Shown: positions 39,430 through 51,300 of the stretch, one piece after another
Layout of the letters: every line of letters starts with the position of its first letter
How positions within the stretch are numbered: the first letter of the stretch is position 1
Assembly: GCA_014706385.1 (NCBI GenBank)
Contig: JACGZH010000010.1
Coordinates: forward strand, 682,001-746,000
DNA length: 64,000 nucleotides
From: Phaffia rhodozyma
Taxonomy: Eukaryota; Basidiomycota; Tremellomycetes; Cystofilobasidiales; Mrakiaceae
Direction: 5' to 3'
Made by a program: the position numbers and the translations under genes
Notes under the pieces: model-generated
The model's database searches: none
What the model was told of the DNA's origin: nothing
The model's input: the letters and a program-made list of their open reading frames with translations, nothing else

Positions 39430-39900
39430 GATCAACTGTTGTCTAAGTGACCATACAAATTCAACACCAAGAGCTCCCTGATTTTATTAGATCTGAGGCA
39501 AGAAAGGAAACAGGGCGAAAAGGGAAAACATTTTTCAAATCTTTTTTCCAACCCAGTCCTAAAAAGCTCGTTAGGATCATTCGGTCGAATTCAACATTCC
39601 GGATTTACTTCCTACAATCCTTCTGTTCCATCTTCGACTGATGCTGTCTCAGTCCACATCTCGCCAAGCATTCTCCTTCCATCGTGACTGTTTCTTTCAG
39701 TGTTGTTTTTGCTTCTCTTTTCTCATTTATTTCTTGGTTTTCATCCCATCTTTCAACCTATCCCTCTTCTCATCTCGGCACCTGTGTCCTGTCACATATA
39801 TCTGCGCTTGACACTTCTTTTTCATATATTTTCACTTTTTTGTTGCTTTTCCTGTCCTCGGCATACACAAAAGACTGTTTGTGTGCTAAGTAGAAAACAT
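39430..39900 (+). pseudogene. Gypsy relic: integrase tail plus LTR, direct orientation
   Basis: 39546-39600 reads KKLVRIIRSNST, matching KLVGIIRSNSV at the end of the gypsy integrase at 46695. The LTR that follows (TTACTTCCTACAATCCTTCTGTT-like, through a TGTCACATATATCTGCG word) is the inverse, diverged counterpart of 46436-46702. It ends near the CTCGG...CTAAG stem-loop at 39856-39890. Confidence 0.65.
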
Positions 39901-39912
39901 CTGTTTGTTGAG

Positions 39913-40355
39913 GGCGCAGGCAAGGAGGCTAAGTGGGGACGGTACTCAGTGCGTTTGAGCTCTCAAGAGGGAAGAGATCATGCAATATTGCAGAGGGATA
40001 TGAAGAGGTTATTGAAGGGAACTATGAGGATTTAACGAGGTTCCAAGCTTGAGAGAGAAAAGGGGGGATAGCTAACGACTACATGGTATATATATCATTC
40101 GAGATGTTAGACCAAGGAAACACAAGCGAACACAAGGAAACACAAGGAAACACAATCAAGAGCGAAGAGATACCAAGCAAGAGCGAAGAGATACCAAGGA
40201 GGAGCTAAGAGATACCAAGGAAGAGTCAAGATATAACCAAGAGAGAGTTGAGATGTACCAAGAGCGAATTAAGCAGTACCAAGAGGCTGTTGCAAAAATC
40301 GGTCTACATTGCGCAAGGTCACCCTGTGCGGATCAAACTGGGTCAGATCATGACA
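39913..40355 (+). repeat. 443-bp direct repeat, copy 2
   Basis: The near-identical partner of 34114-34556, lying 5.8 kb away. Identity breaks exactly after ATCATGACA. The flanks are unrelated on both sides. Confidence 0.85.
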
Positions 40356-40800
40356 TCATTCTATCCTGCTGAACAAACCGTGAGTCCACCTATATTCTCA
40401 TCTCTCTTCATTATTGATTCGTTTTTTCTTTCTTTCTTCTTCTGTTCTTTTCTCAAGCGTTTTCATCGGTTTTCCGTGTGCTGAGGTTAGTTTATTCCTG
40501 TTCTCTCTGTGTTCTCTTCATTTTCATAGTATTTCGTGTTCATTGGTAGCTCACTTTGTTTTGTCGTACAAAGGAAAAGAGAGTTTCCTCCACTGTAGGT
40601 CTGATTTGTTTTGATATCTCAGGCGTAGGCAAAATTTTAAACGTCCTCCAAGTTCATTTTTGTTCGAATTCGAGAAGTCAACGGGTCAGTTCCTCCAAAA
40701 CTTGTATTTCTTTGTCTTTTGTTTTTCTAACGTTCAGTGTAGACATTCTTTGTTTCTCTAAATACCGATGCTTGCAGTTTATTCAATGAAATTGTTGTCA
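40356..40800. repeat. T-rich LTR-like edge
   Basis: 445 bp rich in TTTCT and TTCTTC with a CTCA...CTGAG stem-loop at about 40453-40486, like those inside the LTRs. No partner copy recognised. It grades into AT-rich DNA. Confidence 0.35.
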
Positions 40801-43800
40801 GCATCTGTTTACTTGATGTTCAAACGTGAAGAAGCACTTCATATGAAATTTGATAATCACACATTTCGAGAACGGGTAATTTGAAACTATATTTGCGATA
40901 AACACTTTCCAACTTCAAAAAGCCTAGCATTAGAAAGAGAGGAACAAAATGAAGATTCTAGGCCCAAGAGTAAATAGTTCTGTTTTAACTTGGGCCTTAG
41001 TTTAGCATCATTCTATACACTGAGAACATGTTATAAAACATAGATTTGTCATCATCTGACCATCATCTACTTCACAAGCTTCAACCTGTCAACTTATAAA
41101 ATCGAGATGTACATCAATACCATTTCTTCGGTTTTATTTTCTCGTGCATGCTCACAGTGTATCTGAGAAGCTCTGAACATATGTCACTGTATGCAATGTA
41201 TGATATATAATGAAACTGAACTATTTATCTTTATATGAAGCAATGATTCTAGTGCGAGATACGTGAAGCCCGTGCCAATGGAAAATGTCAATTGGTATGT
41301 AAATCAATCATCATTTGAGACGCATATTCACTGATATAAACACGAGAACGTTGATCAAAACTTGACCAAGTATATAAGATATGTCATCCAAACTCGTCGG
41401 AGGAAGTATAAGAAATCAAGCCTTCAAAGTCGTATTGAAACTGCAACTACAAATTTTAACGTTTTGTCATGTTATATAAAAACCTGTCTTGCAGCAATCG
41501 AGGATAAACATTGACTGTTTTGACTGAGAACTAGTTCCATGTCGTATACAGGATCAAGTTTACAAAGTGTTGTACAAGGCCATTTTGAAAATCCAAGGAC
41601 GTTGTATTTTTATGTGATCAAAACAGCTGGCGGAAGAAAGTTGATACAAGATATATACGCCGAAACTGTCCATAATATGAATTACGACTCTGTATCTCAA
41701 TTTACCATGAAACATGATTTTGAAAGAAGGATGTGAAACTACGCAAAAATGAAAATTACCTGATGTTTAAATGTACAAAACATATCAAGTGACTGAGGTT
41801 GAGAGCTGTACGTATTCAATTTGAATAAGGAAACCATGTATATCAGCTTCTGGCATTTGTCCTGTCCAATCACACTTAAAACCAACTGTGAACTGAACAA
41901 TGAAGTTGCAGTTGTCAAACGTGACGTCATGAGATAAGATTGCAAGACTTGATTTGGTCACTCATCACAAGAAAAAACTTTTGTTACAAATATCATCGTG
42001 TCATAACGATGACGGATTTGAAACAAAGCCTGATGGTCATAGATGAAGCCAGTGGGCAAGATGTTACTCTTCCTCGACAAAATGCTGCATAACGCAATGC
42101 TGATATCGGTTTCCAACCAACAAAATGAGAAACCGTCATTTCATCATTGTCATAATGTTTTAAATACATTGGCCAGAAATAACTTGAAGTTTTCTTAAAT
42201 TCTTACTGATTTTCACGGAGATATTCGAAACTTCATTTGAAGTATGCAATATCTTTCGGATAAATGTCTTTCAGTTCAATATCATGTTGCTAGATCCTTC
42301 GATGGAGGCTGGCAAGGTCAAGGTATTATCTTGTCTTCTTGCATCTCTGACGCCTGAGTGAAGTCTAATCAAGCACTTTGATCGAACGCCAAATTGACTG
42401 ATCAGTCAATATTGTCCCTACAATTAATTCTCGGAAGCTATATGAGAACAATGACAATGCACATCTGATTTGAATTGTGTATCAACTTTCTTTTGTTTGC
42501 GCGTATGTATAAATAACAATATCATTGACATTTAAGACAAAAAAAATCATTATCATCACTCAATGATTGATCAAAACAATTTTGTCAATTTGGTAAATAT
42601 CCTTCACGTATTTGTGTGATTAAAATTTGATCATAATGGGGAGATCCACAAAATTAGTGATCAGTATCAATTGAACGTTCTGTAGGAAGTTGACATACAA
42701 TGTTTAATTATATGTTCAGACCATCTCCACTAAATACTTGTAAAATATAAAATTCACTCAGAAACCTCATATCCGCATGCAAACTGGATCAAAGGTGACG
42801 GGTCTTTTCTCCACGTTTCAATCATTACATTTATTTGATGCATACTAATTTCAGCTGCTCTTAGTTTCTTGAGAGACAGTTTATTGTATTTTGCTGTCTT
42901 TCAATGGTTCCTTTCAGAGTTAATTGGAGATTTGTAGCCCTTTGACATTCAACGAAATAAACACAAATTGACCTCGAGCCTGAAAGAGCTGACGAGGTCT
43001 GTCTCTCATCTGATCTGCTACACACAATCGTTAGCATATCCATGAATACTAGGTTAAACAAAGCACAGTGCATGTAAACAGATATTTATAATACCGAAAC
43101 TGTGAAACTTCAAGTTGTGTTCACCTTGTAAGGTTGACGATAAGATGCTTTAGAACTGTAGCTCTCAAGTGTATACCTACGAATAGTGTACGATGAGCCC
43201 ATTTTCCAGTAAGCCCTCATGATTTTCGACCGTCAACGAAAATACGGTGTAAATTGATGTACACGTTGCTTTTCACTATTGCAAACACGGATTGATTCTA
43301 AATTTATTGCTCGCAAAGCGTATAGAATGCTTGAAGGTCAAGATGATTATTCCATATTTAAACTTCGCTCGTCATCAATGATGAGTTAAAGTTCTTCTGG
43401 ATGATTGTTCAACATTGCGATATGTGACGTTTCCTTCTTTTTTTTACGCTGAATTGACAACTTTGCATATATTGCTATAATGTGTCCCACAACCATTGAA
43501 GGTAGTACAGAAATGTTTTGGCCATGATACTAATGGAAAGTACGGCAGAGACTTGATCACAGACGTCATAGTTTCATTTCAGACAAAGATATATATGACA
43601 TTGAATCGATACAGTACTGATATGTCTCGACGTCTGATGTGTTCTCACTATTCATTTTCACTTTTTTCAACTTTCGACTCTTTATTAAAGTCAGATTTAT
43701 ATTGGTTTGTTTGATATGTCTTTGTTTAAATTGATAAAATATGAGTTGTTTATCGACTTCCGATGTATCGCACCGGTTGACTTCCAAATCAGGTTGATAT

Positions 43801-45383
43801 CGCCATCAATCGTCATTATCTTCTTTGCTTGGCATGTAAATGTCGCCTTTTGATGTCAATCACAGATATCATGCATTTTATTTCACAGATTTAAATATGA
43901 GGTCAAATATATTTTAGAATATATAGAAAGAGGATGCTCTTGAGCTACATACAACATTCTCATCTAAATGTAATCCACATAGCATGACTGTAACCGATAC
44001 CAATTTCAATGAGATCTGAAAGTTTTAAATGTCGTCCCAAACTCTTAACCTGTTTAACCGATGAATGTCTCATAGAGTATGATTTTCAGCATGCAATTAC
44101 GTGTATGATTCCTTTCACTTCGTCGTATAGTTCGATGCGTTTTTTTGTGTTTATGAGTTCAAATCTGATATTTTGTAGCCCCTCAAATGCAAGTGGAGCA
44201 ATCCACTGCTTGAAATTTTTTTTCAAGTTGTGAATAACGATGTTTGTCCAATACCTCCGCATCTCGGTGTTGAACATTTAATGTGGAGACTCCATATCAC
44301 ATGCTTTTTGGGAAAGAAAAGATGAGTTATAGGAGACATTTTTAGATGGCTGCATATGATCATGTAAACAATGAATGAAAAGAACTTCATGTGTGCTGAA
44401 ATTTTACTTCGAGATAAACCTGTCAGTATAATTGAAGCACGTCATTAGTTTTCTTTATCAGTGACTACTTATCAATTTTGTATTGAAACAAGAAAAGTAT
44501 ACCGCTTGGGATGAAACTAAATTGAGGTGAAGGATCAAAGAATTGAAAGAAAAGCTCATCAGAGATACAACGAATTTTTAACTAATTGTCATGAATCGAG
44601 TTTGAACCTTCCTTTGTTGAAGCAATTGACGCTACTGTGCATGGAGTTGATTGCAGGAAGTTGTCAATGCACAAGTAGGTATGTATCGTGAATTATTCGA
44701 CTTATCAATCAGGATCTATATAGATATGACGAGAGACTGCGATATGCATATAACGTGTTTTGATGTAGATTGCATCTGTTGACGTTTGCAATAATTTGTA
44801 CAGATACCAGGTGTCAAAGTGGCAATTAAATGATCTTAACTCGTAATCATGTCTTGAGAGCCAGAACCTAAATGAATGCAAACAACCAAATACTATGAAG
44901 AAGACGGTATTTAATGCATCTTTGAGCAGTAAACTACATCAACGAAAGCAGAAATACTGGTACGAAAAAAATGGTACAAGAACGTTTTATGGCCGATTTG
45001 AGATGTGTTCAACTATAAATGATACAATTGTCCTATTTCATGCTCAAGCTACTCTAACAAAGTCATTTTTTTGACACGACTCTTGCCTTATCATGACTAT
45101 CATCTTACAAATGTCGATCAGCATCACAATTTTACACCAACTATTCATCTTTGTTCGGTCTACATGTGTATCGCTTCGCCAGTCTGGCTTCTATGATCTG
45201 TTTTTCAAATTCCTGCTGTTGATTATCTATGCTTTGGATATTACGAGATTGATTTTTTTTCTCTGTCTCTTGAACATTTCCTTCTATTACGCAGCGGCTT
45301 GTAAGCTTGATTTACAACATCAAGGTTTTGTCTCTATTTGTGTGACAGCATGTATTGAATTGTCTCAAATACACTCTGCCAAA
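40801..45383. other. AT-rich, gene-free core (about 4.6 kb)
   Basis: No frame longer than about 100 codons and no family signal. Two sampled 60-base lines count 13/60 G+C (42541-42600) and 22/60 (43021-43080), against roughly half in nearby genes. No retroelement motif is visible. A stem-loop TAGGCCCAAG...CTTGGGCCTTA lies at about 40959-41003. GATCA words are frequent. It is flanked on both sides by retroelement relics. Candidate centromere core; a mitochondrial or foreign insertion is the alternative. Confidence 0.6.
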
Positions 45384-46430
45384 CTATAAGCCTATGAGTA
45401 CCATGGGCACTGTAACATGTTCATGAGCTCGGTACGAAGGGTGGATTTTGAACCATTTGGTCTGCAAGTAGTCAGAAAAGATCCGAAGGTGCTGTTCCAA
45501 TGTAGAGTTAGTTCTTTCCGTCTGTCCGTCTGTCTGCGGATAGAACGCGGTGGACAATTTCTGTTTGATATCCAACTGCAGGCAGACCTCCCGTCAGAAC
45601 ATCGAAGTAAAGAGCGTACCTCGATCAGAGACAATGTCTTTTGGCAAGCCATGAAGTCTGTGGATGTTGGTCTCAAACAGCCTGGCAAAGTCAATGGCCG
45701 AGTCGGTCGTGATGCAAGGAGTAAAGTGAGCCATCTTTGTCAGTCTTCACACAACAACAAGGATGGCATCGAAGCCATTAGACAGCGGCAAGTCAACGAT
45801 GTGGTCGAGCGAGATCGACGACCAGGGCCGATCGGGGACAAACAATGGCTGGAGTGATCCGTATGGCCGGTGACAGGAGGGTTTTGATCTTTGACACAAG
45901 TCACAAGTCCGAATGTAGTTCTTCACAAAAGCTGTTACATCAGGCCACCGGAAGTCTCTTGAGATCAGTTCGAGTCTTCTGAACCGTCCAAAGTGGCCGG
46001 CTGCGGGATGATCGTGAGTCTGTGAGAGTATATCTGTCTTGAGATCTTTGTCATCCGGCACATAGACCAGGCCTCGACGCGTGATCAGTCCGTCCGGTGT
46101 GAGTGAGTACTGTCTTACCAGTCGCGTTAGCGACGGCGGGATCTGTTTCTAAGGGTCTCGTAGGAAGGGAAGGATTTCAGTCATCAGTTCGTCTTGTTCA
46201 TTGCCTGCTTTTATGCGAGTCACGATGTCGGATATCTGTCTTTCAGTCTCAAGGGGTGCAACCTGCATCGGCCGTGAAAGGATCTGAGGCTGTTCGTCGA
46301 ATGCTCGAGCATCACCCCCCTCCATAAAATCGGGACGGCGCGTAAAAGCATCGACCTTGGTGTTAGTCTTTCCTAGACGGAAGTTGAAGACATACTTGTA
46401 CGAGTTCAATACCATCGACCTCTAAAGAGA
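45384..46430 (-). pseudogene. Gypsy (Ty3) relic 2: RNase H end and integrase
   Basis: On the minus strand, the end of RNase H (YVFNFRLGKTNTKVDAFTRR, about 46350-46410) is followed by the integrase zinc region HDHPAAGHFGRFRRL ... CDLCQRSKPSCH. The core ISLDHIVDLPLSNGFDAILV comes next, then, in other frames, pieces such as [20 protein letters not shown]. At least two frameshifts and stops break the frame. It stops abruptly at about 45384, where AT-rich DNA begins. Confidence 0.8.
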
Positions 46431-46435
46431 TTCAC

Positions 46436-46702
46436 AATTTGTTCTGCAAGATAGAACAAATTTATTTTAACTCAGCACACAAACAGTCTTTGTGAATACT
46501 GAGGAAGGGAAAAAGAAAAAGAAAAAGAAAGGAAACGAAAGTGTCGATCGCAGATATATGTGAGAGTACCCAACGTGCCCAAATGAGAAGAAAGATAAGA
46601 AGAAAGAAGCTACAAAGACACGAAGATATCTGCCAAGATGTCGACTGAGACAGAATCAGTCGAAGATGAAACAGAAGGATTGTAGGAAATAAACCTAACA
46701 TA
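46436..46702 (-). repeat. Gypsy LTR between the two relics
   Basis: Read on the minus strand it starts TGTTAGGTTTATTTCCTACA right after the integrase tail of relic 1. It carries the stem-loop CTCAG...CTGAG (46471-46503) and ends near a separate perfect hairpin AATTTGTTCT/AGAACAAATT (46436-46462). RNase H sequence of relic 2 follows at once, so the 5' half of relic 2 is deleted. Confidence 0.65.
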
Positions 46703-47799
46703 CTGAATTCGAACGAATAATTCCAACAAGTTTGTCACTCGGACGGTCAGGTTTTACATTCACCCGCTTGAGAAGCACTAGCTCGCCTAGCTTGAATGGA
46801 GGTGCTGGTGTTCTATGTTCGTTCGCATACTTTTCCTGGAGATCTTGTGCGATCGACATGCCCGAACGACAGAACGCTAGCGTCTTTTGCACATGCTTCA
46901 CATGGTCCTGGGCGGCTGGTTTTGGTCCCTCCCGGATGGTGGCTGAGAAACGGGGATGGTAGCCATAGTTAGCATAGAGTGGGGTGATGTTAGTTGTGGT
47001 GGAGATCGTGTTGTTATAAGAGAACTCGGCCAACGATAATTGTTGTGACCAGTCGATCTGTAAATAGTCAGTGTACGCTCGTAAGTACTGTTCGACAATC
47101 GAGTTGATCCGTTCTGTCTGTTCATCCGTCTGTGGATGGAACCAGGTGGAAAGGTTCTGTTTGATATCAAGCTGTGAGCACGCCGCACGCCCGAACGCGG
47201 AAGTAAACAACGTGCCTCGGTCGGAAACAATGTCTTTCGTTAGGCCATGAAGTCTGTGGATGTTTTTCTCAAACAGCACGGCAAGGTCTACTGCCGTATC
47301 AGTTGTCATACAATGAATAAGGTGTGCCATCTTGGTCAGTCTGCACACAACAACAAGGATGACATCGAAGCCGTTAGACAGCGGCAAGTCGACGATGTGG
47401 TCAAGTGAGATCAAAGACCAAGGTCGGTCTGGAACAGGCAGTGACTGCAGAAGACCATACGGCCAATGCCGGCGAGGTTTCGATCGTTGACAGATATCAT
47501 AAGAACGAATGTAGTCTCTGACAAACCTGGATATGTTCGGCCAGTAAAAGTTGCGGGACAACAGTTCGAGCGTCTTGTACCGACCGTAGTGACCCGCTGA
47601 GGGGTGGTCATGACACTGTTTAAGAATGTCAGTCTATAAGTCTTGGTCATCTGGAACATAGACCAAGCCTTGATATAAAATTAGTCCGTCAGGCTCAAGA
47701 GTGAGTTTCTTGAGTTGTTTTGTCAATTGGACTGGAGCTTGACGAGAGGGGTTCTTGAGAAAAGGAAGGAGTTCGGTGTCATGATCGGACTCGGGTTGA
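46703..47799 (-). pseudogene. Gypsy (Ty3) relic 1: integrase
   Basis: The main frame at 46695-47561 has FVRDYIRSYDICQRSKPRRH. The first zinc Cys is changed to Tyr compared with CDLCQRSK in relic 2. It continues SLDHIVDLPLSNGFDVILVV, the DDE-type region [14 protein letters not shown] and PQTDEQTERINSIVEQYLR, then SYNNTISTTTNITPLYANYG. The C-terminal KLGELVLLKRVN is not a chromodomain. The upstream HDHPSAGHYGR-type region lies in another frame (47411-47659). It ends at 47799 against the LTR of copia C. Confidence 0.82.
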
Positions 47800-48307
47800 T
47801 CTAATAAGATTAAGAGTTCTGTCGAGAGTAAATACAGAACGAATGACTCAGTATACCAGACTGTAGTTCTGGTGACGACTGAGGTGCAAGAAGGAGATGG
47901 GAAGAAGGAAGGAGTCATATACAGCAAGCTGGCTGGTGGAGCCGAGTCAATGCGAAGGAAAGCCGAAAAAGTACAGGATATGAGATAACGATATGGGACG
48001 ATAGAGCACAGCTGTGCGGTCATGATGGTGCAGGTCTGAGTGCACTCCGGGAAGGATGGCCGGAGTTATTCCGGCCGAAAGCGATCATGTGAACGGCGAC
48101 ATTCGGTGAGAAACGGACCATCGGCAAGCTGTGCAAAACACATGGACTTGACGATGAACAGGAAAGAAAGAAATGTGGTCGGCAAAGTATGGTCACGTGA
48201 CGGACTAGGCAGTGACTTGGGCAGTGAGCCGGGCAGTGTGGCCAGGCCCGCCACATGAGACGTGACCTGGATGCGGTGTCGTTACACAAGGCTGTGTAAT
48301 TCCAACA
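47800..48307 (-). repeat. LTR-2, 3' copy (508 bp)
   Basis: Starts TGTTGGAATTACACAGCC at 48307 on the minus strand and ends ...TCTTAATCTTATTAGA at 47800. The stem-loop CTCAG...CTGAG is at 47847-47883. The matching parts of the 5' copy are almost identical. Confidence 0.85.
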
Positions 48308-51300
48308 CTCCCACTCGCCGTAACCAGTGTGTCGTCAGCATGAGATGCATGAGCCTTCGGATTTCCTATAAGAACCTTGCTTTTCTTGTCTTTTGTCTCT
48401 TTTGCTTTGACCTTCCAACCACCATCATCCCCTTGAGCAGATCGCTGGTTCAACTCCCGACCAGTGGTTTGACCTCTCAGTCCTCCTTTCTCTCTTAGTC
48501 TCTCGAACGTTTCTCTTGGTAGGGCCTTAGTGAGCATGTCAGCTGGCATGTCACAAGTCCCTACCCAGCCCAGATCCAGCAGACCTTGTCGATAGAGGTC
48601 TCTCGCATACTTGTAAGCCAAGTCAATATGCTTTGACCCTTGATGGAGTTGGCCGTTCTTGACTGATGCGATGGCCCCTTGGTTGTCTGATCTAGCGACC
48701 ACACAGGGAACATCATAGCCCAGTTGTTCGAGTACTGCTTTCACCCAGATCACCTGGGACGATCCTTGGGAGAGAGCGATGTACTCTGACTCCCACGAGG
48801 ACTTTGTTATAGAAAGTATCTTTTTACTTTTCCACTGGACGAGTGATCCAAACACGTATACTAACACTCCTGTCACCGACTTTCTGCTTTCTTTGTCTCC
48901 AGCATGATCTGCATCGGTGAAAAGCTCTACTACTGGCTGAGCCTTTCCACCACCGATGGTGAAGACAAAGTCCTTCGTGCATGCAAGATAGGCTAGTACC
49001 CTTCTTGCTGCTGCCATGTGAACAGGGTCAGGGTTGGAGCAGTATCTGGCAAGTACTCCCACTGAGTATGCCAGATCGTACCTGGTGCAGGTCACTAGGT
49101 AAGTGAGACAGCCAATCAGTTCTTGATACTGTTTTCTCAGACTTTCGTCCGGAACTGACGGACAGTCTGACTCCCACAGTTGCAGATCCGGTTGCATCGG
49201 GATCCGCCTTGGTACAACATCCAGTGAGTTGAATCGGTCAAGAACTTCGGATATATATGACTTTTGGGTGATGCTGATCGTTTTGTTTATTCGATCTCTT
49301 GTGAACTCCATTCCCAATAGCTGGCCAGGGTTGAGATCGCCCCGGTCGTCGACTTCGAACTGGCGCTTGATGTCTTCGAACACACCAGCCACATCGTCAT
49401 CAGCACCGGCAATCACAAAATCATCCACGTATAGCATCAGGATCACCCTTTTCCCATGTCTTTCGCCTAGAAATATGCAGTTGTCTTAGCCGATGGGGTT
49501 TAGTCCAATGGTTGCAAGGTATGTTGCCATTCTGTTGCAAAACGCTTTCGGTGACTGACGTAGTCCGTATATTGCATTGGTGACATAGCAGACATCATTG
49601 GTCGAGGATGCATATCCTGGTGGCGGAGTCATGAAAATCGGTTTGTCCAGTTTTGCGTACAAGAGTGCTGTTTTCACATCGCCCTGTCTGATTGTGAGAT
49701 TCTCGTTTGCTATGATCGACAGAAAGATGCGTCGGGATGTACCGTCTGCAACGGGCGAGTATGTGTCCCCGTAAGTGCCGTCAAGCTGTTCGAATCCACG
49801 AGCAACCCAGCGAGCCTTGAACTTACAAGTGTTTTTGTCTGACGTTGGCCCACAGGTATAGACCCATCGACCGGAGATAACCTGCGTCTCCGGATCATCG
49901 ACCGGTCTCAAGGTCCATACCTTGAGTTTTTCGAACTGGGAAAGCTCGGCCCTCATGGCCAGCTCCCACTCGGTTCGAAACGGCCCGCCAAGGGCTTGTC
50001 TGTAAGTCTTTGGCGGCTGAGATGGGAGGAGTCGAGAACCAATATCCACAAGAATGGTTGCTTGTGGACATGTCTTTACTGGTCTCGAGATTCGGGACAG
50101 GCGAGCTGAGCGGCGGGGAACGATCGGCGGCGGAGAAACTCGTTCATGTACAGGTGATCGGCGTAAGTCTCGCATTTCTTGACATTCTTGTTCTGGAACT
50201 TCTTCTTCATCTTCAGACTGCACAAACTGATGTTCTGCGTCTTGTTCAATAGTTTCTACTTCCGTGTCTGATTGGATTTCATCCGTCATAGGCGATTGCT
50301 CATCATCGAGTGTATCCTGAGTCAGATATGAGTCAGGCACTGTGTTTCTCATGTGGATTGGACGACGTTCGATTGGACTTGCAATCGACATCTTTGTCTG
50401 ACTCTGGGAACTGTGATGAGCTTCCGCTTCTGATCGTTTTGTCCAAGCTTCGTCGAAGACGACGTCTCGGGAGTAGATGATTTTTCGAAGGGTCTGCTTG
50501 TCAACTAAGCGGTAAGCCTTCTTTCCAAATGTGTCTTCTGATGGGGCAAGGAACAAACAAGAAACTGACTTTGACTCGTGTTTTCTATGTTTCGGGTTGT
50601 GCGCATATGCAGTACAGCCAAAAACACGAAGTCGGTCAAAGGTAGGTGGTTTTCCAAACCACTCTTCATATCTTGTCCGCCCGCTCGCCTTGCGAACGGT
50701 GCGGGCAAGTATGTAGATAGCATAGACAAGAGCTTCTGCCCAGAAAGAACCTGGCAAACCGGACTCGACAAGAAGAGCAGTGATCTTTTCTTCGATCGTT
50801 CTGTTTGCTCTCTCTGCTTTTCCGTTCTGTTGGGGAGTTCCTGCTATCGATGTTTCTTGTTTGATACCTTTGGTTTCGAGCCACGAGACAAAGTCGTTTG
50901 AAAGATATTCACCTCCATTGTCACTACGAATTGTCTTGACCTTGTAAACGGTCTCTCTTTCCACTTTTGCGATCCAATCTTTGATGATGGATGCCGTATC
51001 GCTTTTGAGCTTGATGGACCGACCAGGCCCAATGGTAAGCAGTGAACTCGTCGATGATGGTGAGCATGTAGCGTGCTCCACCGAAGGACACATGAGGCAT
51101 GGGACCTTGAATATCGGTGTGAATGAGTTGGAGTGGTTGAGAGATGACTGTGTTTGATGTCGGATAGGGTGTTTTGTGCTGCCTGGATTCGACACAGGGT
51201 GCACATATGCCTCTATCAAAGTAGTGTTTCAGATCTTCCGGTGTCACCTTTGTCTTGTAGAAACCAGAGCATGTCATGAGAGATTTCATAGAAGTAAGAG

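Noticed and set aside
40801..45383. RIP-type mutated transposon as the origin of the AT-rich core
   Set aside because: I could not see any residual pol motif or a consistent C-to-T pattern by eye. A dinucleotide index would be needed, so I do not claim it.
45093..45389. 98-codon hydrophobic frame in the AT-rich core
   Set aside because: Phe/Leu/Ile-rich frames arise easily in AT-rich DNA. There is no promoter or family signal, and it ends at the junction with the gypsy relic.
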